Assembly: GCA_963666505.2 (NCBI GenBank)
Contig: CAXXXL010000005.1
Coordinates: forward strand, 121,860-185,859
Reading direction: 5' to 3'
Source: JABGQS01 sp963666505
Lineage (GTDB): Bacteria > Bacillota > Clostridia > Christensenellales > SZUA-584
DNA length: 64,000 bases
In this document: positions 7,968-16,637 of the stretch, piece by piece
How positions within the stretch are numbered: position 1 is the stretch's first letter
How the letters are laid out: every line of letters begins with the position of its first letter
Notes under the pieces: generated by a model
Database searches by the model: none
Told to the model about the DNA's origin: nothing
Seen by the model: the letters and a program-made list of their open reading frames with translations, nothing else
Made by a program: the position numbers and the translations under genes

Positions 7968-9476
7968 ATGAGCGTAAAAGATAAAAAGAAAAAAACAGGG
8001 CTTTTCAAACCGCCTATAACTGCAAAAAAGGTATTGATATATTGTCTTTTGGTGATGCTTGTTGTTGCACTGGTTTTGGTGGCAAGATTCATATACCGTA
8101 CGATGATAAATCCTGTTTCCGCTTTTGATAATACGCCGGAGATAGTTGTTGTACAAACGCAAACTCCGGATGCTGTATCGCAGACAGACTCCCAGACGCA
8201 GACGCCTGAGCCTACAGTTACCCTCTCGCCTAGAGAACTGCTAGAGCGCGAAGCGGATAAAGACTTTATGAAAAACCGTGTCAACGTGCTTTTAACAGGC
8301 ATAGACTACAGCGAAGAAAGAGAAGGACGCACGGATTTTAGGACGGATACGATAATGCTTTTGTCCGTCAACTTTGAAACCGGTAAAGTTGACATGATAT
8401 CCGTGCCAAGAGACAGTTATGCTGACATAGCATATACCGATGCAAAGTGGAAGATAAACGGAGCTTATATGACCGCGGGAGGCAGAGAAGGTAACGGATT
8501 TGCCTGCATGATGCAGACGGTCAGCGATTGCCTTGGCGGTGTGCCCATAGACTATTACATTGCGGTAGAGATGCAAGCAGTAAAGGATATCGTAGATGTA
8601 ATAGGCGGCGTATGGTATGACGTGGACTATGAGTTTACCATGAACGGACGTCATCTGGAGAAGGGGTATCAGTATCTTACAGGCCAGCAGGTGCTCGACT
8701 ATCTGCGTCTTCGTAAAGGTGTTACCGGCAGCTCGGACATAAACAGGATAGACCGCCAGCAGCGCCTGCTTGTAGAAGTCTTCAACCAGATGAAGGATTC
8801 ATCACTTATTGCAAAAGTGCCCGAGATGTATAAGGCGCTTGAGCCACAGATAATGACCAATCTTAATTTTGAGCAAATAGTGGCGCTAAGTCTTTTTGCA
8901 CTTGATTTCGACCTTGAAACCGGTTTTAACAGGTATACATTAGAAGGCGAATATATGGCTGCATACAACGCTTCGAAATATTATGTTTTAGACCATGAGT
9001 ATACTGAACAAATAGTTGAGGAAATCTTCGGCATTACTCCGAAGATAAACTGGGATTACAGCATAGAATACGTTAAGTTCGACATGGCCCGCATCAACCT
9101 TGCCGAGGCGATAGATGAAACAAAGCAGCTTTTGATTGATAACAAGTATATACTTTCAGAGGTTTATACGTTGGTTGAGCCTGGACAGGGGCAGGATCCG
9201 ATTGAATATTTTGAGTTCGAATCCATTAAAGAAGGCTATGAGTATATCGATGATACGCTTGCAGAAGCTATGTTCAATCTTGCGCTTGAAGACGAAGAAC
9301 TTATGAACGCTTCTATAGAAGCGCTTGGGACGCTGACAGAACAGCTTGAGGCGTTGATAGAAGTTCCGCCTACGCCGGAGCCTACTCCAACGCCCACGCC
9401 AACAGCCACACCTACAGCCACGCCAACAGCCACGCCAACAGCCACGCCAACAGCCACGCCAACAGCCACACCTTAA
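7968..9476 (+). CDS. LytR-CpsA-Psr (LCP) family protein with Thr-Pro-Ala repeat tail
   Basis: A 502-residue membrane-anchored protein. A basic N-terminus is followed by one membrane helix (about 22-44), placing the rest outside the cell. The LCP domain runs from about 105 to 270 and shows NVLLTGID, RTDTIMLLSVN, MISVPRDSY and the Arg-rich stretch YLRLRKG...NRIDRQQRLL. LCP enzymes transfer lipid-linked glycopolymers such as teichoic acids to peptidoglycan. After a middle region of about 200 residues the protein ends in a perfect TPTA repeat, likely an extended wall-spanning or glycosylated tail. A TATAAT at 7936-7941 may be its -10 element. A second LCP gene lies at 53234. Confidence 0.93.
   Translation: MSVKDKKKKTGLFKPPITAKKVLIYCLLVMLVVALVLVARFIYRTMINPVSAFDNTPEIVVVQTQTPDAVSQTDSQTQTPEPTVTLSPRELLEREADKDFMKNRVNVLLTGIDYSEEREGRTDFRTDTIMLLSVNFETGKVDMISVPRDSYADIAYTDAKWKINGAYMTAGGREGNGFACMMQTVSDCLGGVPIDYYIAVEMQAVKDIVDVIGGVWYDVDYEFTMNGRHLEKGYQYLTGQQVLDYLRLRKGVTGSSDINRIDRQQRLLVEVFNQMKDSSLIAKVPEMYKALEPQIMTNLNFEQIVALSLFALDFDLETGFNRYTLEGEYMAAYNASKYYVLDHEYTEQIVEEIFGITPKINWDYSIEYVKFDMARINLAEAIDETKQLLIDNKYILSEVYTLVEPGQGQDPIEYFEFESIKEGYEYIDDTLAEAMFNLALEDEELMNASIEALGTLTEQLEALIEVPPTPEPTPTPTPTATPTATPTATPTATPTATPTATP
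9396..9473 (+). repeat. 12-bp tandem repeat encoding Thr-Pro-Thr-Ala
   Basis: Six units of ACGCCAACAGCC or a near copy, in frame, ending in a partial unit just before the stop codon of the LCP gene. Four units are identical in sequence, so length variation by slippage is likely. Confidence 0.95.
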
Positions 9477-9504
9477 GGATAAGTAAAGGTGAAGGAGCAG
9501 TGCA

Positions 9505-10431
9505 ATGGATTCAGGAAACTTTTTCAACGGACATTTTCTGGAGATAAGCCTTTTCGGCTGCCATTTCAGCATTATAATAAATTTAAAAACCGTTTCAAAC
9601 AAACATCTTCTTATGCCGACCAGACACAACCATGCATTTTACGAAGTTTTCCTAATCAGCCTGAGCAGAGGTAAATTCAGCATCGACGGCAACAGCGAAG
9701 AAATTTCAGGCAACACAATGATAATAGTCGGTCCCAGCCAATACCACAGCGTTATATATGAAGAATCACAGGATAACGTTGTTTATAGCTTTCGGTTTTC
9801 TTTTGAGCCAAAGCAGGACGATGAAAGCACACAGAAGCAGGCACAGGCAGAAGAGGTTCTTGGCTGCTTAAAGGAACTTTCACTTATAAAATGCAGAGAC
9901 ACTCACAACAGTTTTCAAATAATTGAACAGATAAAAAAAGAGCTTAATCAAAGAGAAATTGGCTGTAATGATGCAATAGAGTCGCTTGTTGCTCTGCTTA
10001 TAACTAACTGTCTCAGAAACGTAAATATACATATCTGCGAAAATGCAGGAAAAGATGTTACATATATAAAGAAAGAAAGAATACAGAGCACGGATGCAGA
10101 CCCGAAACTGAAGGATCTAATAAATATAGAAAAGTATTTTGCAGATAACCATGCGGATGATAAAATGCTCGAATCGCTTGCAGAACATCTGCACCTCAGC
10201 AAGCGACAGACAGAGCGTCTTATAAAAAGTTATTTCGGAGTGACCTACAGAGAAAAGCTTATTATGACCAGAATAGAAACTGCAAAAGAACTTCTGCTGG
10301 GTACTCATCTTTCAATAGATGATATTGCATCCGGCGTCGGGTACTCTTCACGAACGAGCTTCAGCACATCTTTTAAAAACTATGAAGGCATAACGCCGGC
10401 AGATTTCAAAAAACAAAACAATAATCGGTAA
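9505..10431 (+). CDS. AraC family transcriptional regulator
   Basis: A 308-residue regulator. The N-terminal half looks like a cupin sensor domain (about 30-100, with RHNHAFYEVF and the pattern GNTMIIVGPSQYHS). The C-terminal 95 residues hold two helix-turn-helix units: LAEHLHLSKRQTERLIKSYF and the second, IDDIASGVGYSSRTSFSTSF, ahead of the usual GITPADFKK end. Ligand and targets are unknown; many AraC proteins of this build control sugar uptake. It follows the LCP gene by 28 bases with its own AAGGAG site. The adjacent PIG-L gene, 109 bases downstream, is a possible target. Confidence 0.92.
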   Translation: MDSGNFFNGHFLEISLFGCHFSIIINLKTVSNKHLLMPTRHNHAFYEVFLISLSRGKFSIDGNSEEISGNTMIIVGPSQYHSVIYEESQDNVVYSFRFSFEPKQDDESTQKQAQAEEVLGCLKELSLIKCRDTHNSFQIIEQIKKELNQREIGCNDAIESLVALLITNCLRNVNIHICENAGKDVTYIKKERIQSTDADPKLKDLINIEKYFADNHADDKMLESLAEHLHLSKRQTERLIKSYFGVTYREKLIMTRIETAKELLLGTHLSIDDIASGVGYSSRTSFSTSFKNYEGITPADFKKQNNNR

Positions 10432-10540
10432 ATGTATTACAGTATGACATCAGCTTCATAAACTTGTCAGCTTGTGATATTTCTTTTTGTATGTTTATTG
10501 AGTATAGTCAAAGTATCTTATAAAGGGAGGATTTCTCATA

Positions 10541-11428
10541 ATGAAGAAATTGAAGATACTGTTGGTATGTGCACACCCGGGAGATGCATTTGATGATTCA
10601 GGCGGGACGCTGTGCCACCACGCAAGTCGAGGAGATGAAGTAACAGTTGCGCTTATGACAAGCGGAACGAGAAGTCATGCGGCGCTGTTTACAGATGAAA
10701 AGAGAAAGAGCGAGGGCGAGAGGAACGAGACTTTTGCAAATATGGACTCCGGTGATATCAGTGCATATAAAGAACGGGAGATAATAGCTGCAGGCAAAGA
10801 ACTAGGCATCAATGATATCCGTTTCTTTGAAGAAGAGGACGATATACTGCTGATAAAAGAAGAGACCATCAAGAAGGTTGCAGACCTCATAAGAGAATTA
10901 AAGCCAGATGTTTTGATTACTCACCATCCTATGCAGGACGGCGGATTGCTGACTACGCACCCGATAGTAGGGCAGATAGCACTGCTGGGATACGAAGCAG
11001 CGGGCGCAAGGTGGACACGTGACGAGAAAGTGCCGCCACACCAGATAAAGCAGGTTTTCTTCATTGGTTCGCTAAACGGTAAGCCGTGGATGACTTCTCA
11101 CAGCTTCTATGCCCAGTGGCGGGTGTATGTTGACATAACTGACGTTGTAGACAAAAAAGTCAAAGCGCTCGACTGTCTTGCCAGCCAGCGGTACGACGGC
11201 GATTATGCAAGAAAACGTGCTGAATCTGTTGACGGCTATTGGGGTACGAGGATAGATATACCGTATGCGGAGACGTTTATACCTATGATGCCCGAAGTTC
11301 ATGAATTCCTGCCGATAATGGATAGTACGCTTGAGACCAACACCGGCTGGACTTCACGTGTGACGCGGCTTGCCGAGTTCAGGGCACATATGGTTCCTTA
11401 CCAGAAAAGAGAGTTTTTCGATAAATAA
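10541..11428 (+). CDS. PIG-L/LmbE superfamily protein with AHPGD motif
   Basis: A 295-residue cytosolic protein of the LmbE-like zinc family. The usual A-H-P-D-D/E motif is A-H-P-G-D here (residues 11-15), followed by THHPMQDGG (127-135) and TTHP (138-141). By comparison with MshB (ligands His13, Asp16, His147, catalytic Asp15), His12, Asp15 and His140 could hold the metal, while the catalytic Asp is replaced by Gly14. Most relatives are N-acetylglucosamine deacetylases; some, such as the 4-oxalomesaconate hydratase GalB, are hydratases that lack the normal motif. I therefore do not assign a deacetylase. It begins after AAAGGGAGG and lies next to an AraC regulator. Confidence 0.85.
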   Translation: MKKLKILLVCAHPGDAFDDSGGTLCHHASRGDEVTVALMTSGTRSHAALFTDEKRKSEGERNETFANMDSGDISAYKEREIIAAGKELGINDIRFFEEEDDILLIKEETIKKVADLIRELKPDVLITHHPMQDGGLLTTHPIVGQIALLGYEAAGARWTRDEKVPPHQIKQVFFIGSLNGKPWMTSHSFYAQWRVYVDITDVVDKKVKALDCLASQRYDGDYARKRAESVDGYWGTRIDIPYAETFIPMMPEVHEFLPIMDSTLETNTGWTSRVTRLAEFRAHMVPYQKREFFDK

Positions 11429-11493
11429 TATTTTCTTGCCGGGTGTAGAGGGTTTATACTCTTTGCACCTGATTTTATTATATAGGGATATAG

Positions 11494-12531
11494 GTGATCA
11501 TTTTGAAATTTTTACAAAAATGTTGGGAGATCATAAAGAAATATGCTCCGGGATTGTTGCTGCTTCTTATAATAGCGCTTGCTGCTACCTTTTTATCAAA
11601 ATATCTTCCAAGCTATATAGGCAAGGTTTTTATCGCCGTTATACTCGGGATACTGATAGCTAATATATTTAGACCGAAGAAAGAGATATTCGGCAAGGGG
11701 ATAAAGCTTGGACTTAGCAAGCTCTTAAAGCTGGCAATAATACTTATGGGGGCGGGTATAAGCTTCAAGCAGGTTGCGGCTCTTGGCGTAAAAGGCATAC
11801 TGATAATAATTGGGCTGATATGCATAGTATTCGCGCTTGTGTTCCTCATAGGCAGGTTCCTGAGTGTACCGCTGAAAAGAAAAATATTGATTGCAGTTGG
11901 CGTATGCATCTGCGGCAACACTGCGATCGTTACGAGCGCGCCGCTCATTGACGCTAAAGACGAAGAGATAGCCATGGCTGTTGGGATAGTTACGCTGTTC
12001 GGTGTGATAGGCGTTCTCGTTTATCCGCTGATAGGCACGGCAATCGGTATGCAGGATATCTGGTTCGGTGCATGGGCGGGCACAGCGATTAACGACACTT
12101 CTCAGGTCGTGGCAGCAGGCTTTTCCTATAGCGACGCAGCTGGCGAGGTTGCCACGACCATCAAGCTGGTTCGCAACATAATGATAGTACCGGTAGTTTT
12201 TCTTGTTTCGTTTTTTTTCAACAGACATTCGAATGCGCAGGGAGCTGAGCAAAAGAAGTTTAACTTTATAAAAGCTTTCCCGACATTCATTCTCGGATTC
12301 CTGCTGCTTGCTCTGCTGAATAGCTTTGGCGTATTTACAGAAGCCGTAAGCGACGTGCTCGTTTCGATTTCAAAATTTATAATACTTCTGGCGCTTTCGG
12401 GGATAGGCTTAGGTGTAGATTTCAGGAAATTTAAAGACATAGGCGCAAGGCCGTTTCTGCTTGGGTTTTCAGTTGAAGTAATGCTTGCGGTAATTGCGTT
12501 TTTTGCAACCAAGTTATTTTTTATAGCTTGA
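11494..12531 (+). CDS. YeiH/UPF0324 family membrane transporter
   Basis: A 345-residue, very hydrophobic protein with about ten membrane segments. CGNTAIVTSAPLIDAKDEE (near residue 145) and WFGAWAGTAINDTSQVVAAG (near 190) are hallmarks of the YeiH family, annotated as putative sulfate exporters; the transported solute is not proven. The start may be GTG 11494 or TTG 11503; AGGTGA at 11492-11497 is well spaced for TTG 11503 and AGGG at 11484 for GTG 11494. It ends at a bidirectional terminator facing the glutamate synthase genes. Confidence 0.88.
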   Translation: MIILKFLQKCWEIIKKYAPGLLLLLIIALAATFLSKYLPSYIGKVFIAVILGILIANIFRPKKEIFGKGIKLGLSKLLKLAIILMGAGISFKQVAALGVKGILIIIGLICIVFALVFLIGRFLSVPLKRKILIAVGVCICGNTAIVTSAPLIDAKDEEIAMAVGIVTLFGVIGVLVYPLIGTAIGMQDIWFGAWAGTAINDTSQVVAAGFSYSDAAGEVATTIKLVRNIMIVPVVFLVSFFFNRHSNAQGAEQKKFNFIKAFPTFILGFLLLALLNSFGVFTEAVSDVLVSISKFIILLALSGIGLGVDFRKFKDIGARPFLLGFSVEVMLAVIAFFATKLFFIA

Positions 12532-12548
12532 TATTATTTTATGTAAAT

Positions 12549-12583
12549 AAAAAAGCTTCGGCGCAGCTGCGCTGAAGCTTTTG
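12549..12583. terminator. Bidirectional terminator between yeiH-like gene and glutamate synthase operon
   Basis: AAAAGCTTC (12551-12559) and GAAGCTTTT (12574-12582) flank the palindrome GCGCAGCTGCGC, giving a long near-perfect hairpin with A and T runs on its ends. Confidence 0.9.
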
Positions 12584-12585
12584 TC

Positions 12586-13323
12586 TTATTCGCCTACATA
12601 CATATTGCCGTATGGCCTTGAACTCTTCGGCTGATATTTCTTGAATTCATCTATCTTTATCTTGCTTGTGTCTGTATCGAAAAGCTCGGTATAATCTGCT
12701 ATAGTTTTCTTTAAAAACTTCTTGTCTTCATCGTCGAGCGGAGCGCTTGCTATTTCTTTGCCCATCAGAGCTTCGTTGACGCTGCCGCGGATAAACATCT
12801 TGCCGCCGTGCATTCCCGTTCCAAAGAATCTTCCTGCCGCTGACTCACCTTCTTCTAGCCCCAGCCCCAGCACGACTATCCTTCCGCCCGCCATATATTC
12901 GCCGAGGAAATCTCCTGCTTTGCTGCCGATGACTATCTTTGGGATCTTGTCGTAATATTCCTTCATGTGTATGCCGACACGATATCCCGCATAACCTTCA
13001 ATGAACATCTCGCCGCCACGCATAGCATAGCCTATGATGTCTCCGCAGCTGCCGTGTATAATGAGCCTGCCGTCGTTCATAGTGTTTGCTATGCCGTCCT
13101 GAGCGTTGCCGTATACTTCAAGTACAGCTCCGTCCATATAGCATGCGGAGTCGTTGCCAAGCGTTCCGTACACGTTCAGCTTAGTATGGCTCTTAAGTCC
13201 GCAGCCTATATACCTGTGCCCGCAGACTTCTTTTACGTCTATATCGCCCGGCTTTTGTGCCAGCTCTTTTATTTTTTCGTTAAGATCGCTGTAATACAGA
13301 CCTTTTGCAATCAGTTCCATCAA
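12586..13323 (-). CDS. Glutamate synthase GXGXG-domain subunit (GltB domain 3)
   Basis: A 245-residue protein made of the right-handed beta-helix found at the C-terminus of the large glutamate synthase subunit. Repeated G-containing turns are visible (GTLGNDSACYMDG, GNAQDGIANTMNDG, GSCGDIIGYAMRGG, GYAGYRVGIHMKE). In the fused enzyme this domain shapes the ammonia channel between the amidotransferase and FMN sites. Here it is a separate gene, last in a five-gene minus-strand operon, 21 bases after the FAD oxidoreductase. Archaea and many anaerobes carry this split arrangement. Confidence 0.92.
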   Translation of the reverse strand: MMELIAKGLYYSDLNEKIKELAQKPGDIDVKEVCGHRYIGCGLKSHTKLNVYGTLGNDSACYMDGAVLEVYGNAQDGIANTMNDGRLIIHGSCGDIIGYAMRGGEMFIEGYAGYRVGIHMKEYYDKIPKIVIGSKAGDFLGEYMAGGRIVVLGLGLEEGESAAGRFFGTGMHGGKMFIRGSVNEALMGKEIASAPLDDEDKKFLKKTIADYTELFDTDTSKIKIDEFKKYQPKSSRPYGNMYVGE

Positions 13324-13344
13324 TTAATCCCCTTTATACACGTC

Positions 13345-14589
13345 TTACTGCGACAGACGTTCTTTCATCTTTTCGTATTCAAATGCCATCAGCCCGAAGT
13401 TATCATCAGTGAGCTTCTTGGTAAGGCTGGAAAGCGGTATCTTTTCACTAAGCAGATAAGTGTATATACCCGCTCTGTCAACGTCGCCGACAAGTATCAT
13501 ACCGACTAGCTTATCGTCTTTGACGATAAAACGTCTCATCATGCTGCCTTCGTTTTTGGAAAGGAGCTGTGTTCCTTCGCCGTCCTGTATTCCGGCTGTT
13601 ATAATCGGAAGGCCGAAGAACCCGACAGCGTTCATCGGAAACACGCCGGCAAAATCGTTTTCTGCGCCGCTCATGTCATAACCAGCCGCCTTGCCCTGGG
13701 CATATGCGTTTGGCCACAGAGCCATTATCTTTCGCTCGCCGGTGTTAAGGTCGACCGCTTCTGTAACGTCGCCGGCAGCGTAGATGTCAGCAACGTTTGT
13801 TTTCATATTATCGTCTATCAAAATGCCTCGGTTTACTTCGACGCCTGCACCTTTTGCTTCAGCTATGTTCGGGCGTACTCCTACAGCCATAACGAGAACA
13901 TCGCATTCGAGCTCTGTGCCGTCTTTAAGCACTACTTTTTCTACTGTTTTTTCGCCGACTACTTTTTCGGCAGTTATGCCAAGGTGGAAGCTTACGCCGT
14001 TCTCTTCCATGCGCTTTTGCACCGGCTTTGCTGCTTCGTCATCAAGTATCATCGGAAGCACCCTTGGAGCGAGTTCAACTACGTGTACACTTCCGGCAAC
14101 GGGGGCAAGCCCTTCCGCCGCTTTAAGGCCGATAAGCCCCGCACCTACTATCACAACTTTTGCATTCGGGCTGATAAGTTTTTCTATACCGAGCGCACTG
14201 TCATACTTTAAGAAAGTAAACACATTGCTCTGGTCACCAAGACCGTCTATCGGCGGAACAAAAGGCGAAGAACCTGTTGCTAGAAGCAGCTTGTCATATT
14301 CTACGCTTTTTCCGCTTTCCAGAGTGACTGTTTTTTTCTTAGGGTCGATAGCTGTTGCTTTTACGCCGAAAATGGTATCAACGTTGTTTTTTTCGTAAAA
14401 ATCCTTTTTGCGGTATACCATGTTTTCAGGAGTTACTTTACCTGCAAGGTAATATGATATTAAAGGACGTGAATAAACGTGATGTGTTTCGTCTGAAATA
14501 ACGGTTATAGAACCTTTAGCGTCATTTTTGCGTATTCCTTCTATGCAGCCGACAGCAGCGGCAGAGTTTCCTATGATAACGTATTTCAC
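13345..14589 (-). CDS. FAD/NAD(P)-dependent oxidoreductase of the split glutamate synthase
   Basis: A 414-residue flavoprotein of the pyridine nucleotide-disulfide reductase class. The N-terminal FAD dinucleotide fold starts YVIIGNSAAAVGCIEGI, the NAD(P)H fold is VVIVGAGLIGLKAAEGL (about residues 145-161), and DIYAAGDVTEAVD near 270 is the second FAD motif. It resembles rubredoxin and nitrite reductase-type NADH oxidoreductases more than the classical GltD. It probably passes electrons from NAD(P)H to the ferredoxin encoded just upstream. The start is GTG, overlapping the ferredoxin stop by one base (TAGTG), so translation is coupled. Confidence 0.9.
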   Translation of the reverse strand: MKYVIIGNSAAAVGCIEGIRKNDAKGSITVISDETHHVYSRPLISYYLAGKVTPENMVYRKKDFYEKNNVDTIFGVKATAIDPKKKTVTLESGKSVEYDKLLLATGSSPFVPPIDGLGDQSNVFTFLKYDSALGIEKLISPNAKVVIVGAGLIGLKAAEGLAPVAGSVHVVELAPRVLPMILDDEAAKPVQKRMEENGVSFHLGITAEKVVGEKTVEKVVLKDGTELECDVLVMAVGVRPNIAEAKGAGVEVNRGILIDDNMKTNVADIYAAGDVTEAVDLNTGERKIMALWPNAYAQGKAAGYDMSGAENDFAGVFPMNAVGFFGLPIITAGIQDGEGTQLLSKNEGSMMRRFIVKDDKLVGMILVGDVDRAGIYTYLLSEKIPLSSLTKKLTDDNFGLMAFEYEKMKERLSQ

Positions 14590-15038
14590 TACTCTTCACC
14601 CCTGTCTTCATATTTAAGCGCATTGTTTGGGCAGTGTTTCACGCATTCGGGTTCGCCAAGCTCAGCACAAAGGTCACACTTTGCTGCAACTTTTTTATGG
14701 CCTTCGTCACGCACTATGGCGCCAAAGGGGCACGCAAGCACACATGTCCAGCAGCCTACGCACCTGTCGGTCTCGTTGGTAACAAGCCCAGTCTCCGGGT
14801 CTTTGCTCATTGCTCCGGTTATGCATGCCGATACGCACTTGGGGTCGTCACAATGCCTGCACTGCAGTGCAAAGTTGATTTTCTCCCCAGTTTCTATGTG
14901 CATGCGCTCTACCGGTGTGTGCTCTTCAAAATTATGAGCCTTTATAATATCTTTAGTGACTGAATGCGACGTTCTGCAATATACTTTGCAAAGTCCGCAA
15001 CCAAGGCACCATTTTTCATCTGCGTAAACTTTTTTCAT
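14589..15038 (-). CDS. Ferredoxin-like protein with four [4Fe-4S] clusters
   Basis: A 149-residue iron-sulfur protein. Four cysteine groups are visible: CLGCGLCKVYC, CRHCDDPKCVSAC, CVGCWTCVLAC and CDLCAELGEPECVKHC, the pattern of HycB/CooF-type electron-transfer subunits. It should relay electrons between the FAD oxidoreductase downstream and the iron-sulfur FMN subunit upstream. Its place inside the glutamate synthase operon makes it a dedicated carrier by inference. The gap to the FMN subunit gene is 93 bases and shows no terminator. Confidence 0.92.
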   Translation of the reverse strand: MKKVYADEKWCLGCGLCKVYCRTSHSVTKDIIKAHNFEEHTPVERMHIETGEKINFALQCRHCDDPKCVSACITGAMSKDPETGLVTNETDRCVGCWTCVLACPFGAIVRDEGHKKVAAKCDLCAELGEPECVKHCPNNALKYEDRGEE

Positions 15039-15131
15039 GGTTATGACTGTTCCTTTCCTGCTTCCGGCGAAATTCTCTGTAATATATATAATAAATCGCC
15101 TTATATAAATCTGATAAACAAATCGAAGTTT

Positions 15132-16637
15132 CTATTCTCCGGCGTGCATGATACCGAGTATCTCGAGTTCTTTATCAGTAAGCCCGATGCCGCGCAGCAT
15201 CAGTCTGTTTCCTCTAAGGCTCTCGATAGCATTTATACCCATACCGCCCAGCATCTCTTCTATCTCATGCTTCCAGCCGGTAATGAGATTAACAAGCCTC
15301 TGATATGCGATATCCGGGTTTAGCCGCTTTACAAGGTCGTCACGCTGTGTCGCTATGCCCCAGTTGCATTTGCCTGTATAGCAGTTCTGGCACATATGGC
15401 AGCCAATGGCTATAAGTGCAGAAGAAGCAATGTAACATGCGTCCGCACCGAGTGCGATGGCTTTTACAATGTCGGCACTGTTTCTTATGCTTCCGCCGAC
15501 AACCAGTGAAACGTCGTTTCTTATGCTTTCTTCCCTCAGCCTCTGGTCTACAGCAGCAAGCGCAAGCTCTATAGGTATGCCGACGTTGTCACGCACACGT
15601 GAAGGTGCAGCGCCTGTGCCGCCCCTGAAGCCGTCTATGGTGATTATATCCGCTCCGGCTCTTGCTATGCCCGAAGCTATAGCAGGCGCATTGTGTACAG
15701 CGGCTATTTTAACCGAAACTGGTTTTGTATATCCGGTCGCTTCTTTCAGCGAGTAAATAAGCTGTCGCAAGTCTTCTATAGAATATATATCGTGGTGCGG
15801 AGCAGGCGAAATAGCATCGCTGCCCTGAGGTATCATCCTTGCTTTGCTGACCGCTTCACCGACCTTTTCACCCGGCAGGTGTCCGCCTATACCCGGCTTA
15901 GCACCCTGGCCAATTTTTATCTCAAGCATTGCGCCGGCGTTTAGGTATTCCGGATGAACGCCGAACCTGCCCGAAGCTATCTGTACGATAGTGTTTGGTC
16001 CGTATTTATAGAACTCCTGAGCAAGACCGCCCTCGCCGGTGTTATACATTATCCCAAGCTCAGTTGCCGCCCTTGCCAACGCTTCATGTGCGTTCTTAGA
16101 TATAGAGCCGAACGACATAGCAGAGAACATTAACGGAACGCTGAGTTTGATTTGCGGCGGCATCTTTGTTTTAAGGTTGCCTTTCTCATCAAACTCAAGC
16201 TTTTCAGGTTTCCTACCCAGTATGACGCTAGTTTCCATTGGTTCACGCAGAGGGTCTATAGAAGGATTGGTGACCTGCGAAGCGTTTATCAGCATCTTAT
16301 CCCAATACACAGGATAAGGTTTCGTGTTTCCCATACCAGAAAGAAGTACCGCGCCTGATTCTGCCTGTTTGTAAACTTCTCTTATTGCAGCGCTTGTCCA
16401 GTTTGCGTTTGGTTTAAACTCTAAATCGTTGACCTTTATCTTTAGCGCGCGTGTCGGACAGAGCGCAACACACCTATGGCAGTTGACGCATTTAGACTCG
16501 TCTGCAATCATTTTATCAAGATCGGTATCAAGCCGGTGTACTTCATTGGCACACTGCTTTGCACATACCTCGCACTTTATACATCTATTTTCATCTCTTT
16601 CGACCAGATAATCCGGCCATCCAAGCTGTAAACTCAT
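15132..16637 (-). CDS. Glutamate synthase FMN subunit with N-terminal ferredoxin domain (GltB domain 2)
   Basis: A 501-residue protein. Residues 15-70 form a two-cluster ferredoxin domain (CIKCEVCAKQC and CVNCHRCVALC). The rest is the FMN-binding barrel that converts 2-oxoglutarate plus ammonia to glutamate: MFSAMSFGSISKNAHEAL, GGTGAAPSRVRDNVG and GADACYIASSALIAIGC. The late cysteines CHMCQNCYTGKC match the 3Fe-4S cluster ligands of the family. The amidotransferase domain is encoded separately just upstream, overlapping by four bases (ATGA). Confidence 0.95.
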   Translation of the reverse strand: MSLQLGWPDYLVERDENRCIKCEVCAKQCANEVHRLDTDLDKMIADESKCVNCHRCVALCPTRALKIKVNDLEFKPNANWTSAAIREVYKQAESGAVLLSGMGNTKPYPVYWDKMLINASQVTNPSIDPLREPMETSVILGRKPEKLEFDEKGNLKTKMPPQIKLSVPLMFSAMSFGSISKNAHEALARAATELGIMYNTGEGGLAQEFYKYGPNTIVQIASGRFGVHPEYLNAGAMLEIKIGQGAKPGIGGHLPGEKVGEAVSKARMIPQGSDAISPAPHHDIYSIEDLRQLIYSLKEATGYTKPVSVKIAAVHNAPAIASGIARAGADIITIDGFRGGTGAAPSRVRDNVGIPIELALAAVDQRLREESIRNDVSLVVGGSIRNSADIVKAIALGADACYIASSALIAIGCHMCQNCYTGKCNWGIATQRDDLVKRLNPDIAYQRLVNLITGWKHEIEEMLGGMGINAIESLRGNRLMLRGIGLTDKELEILGIMHAGE

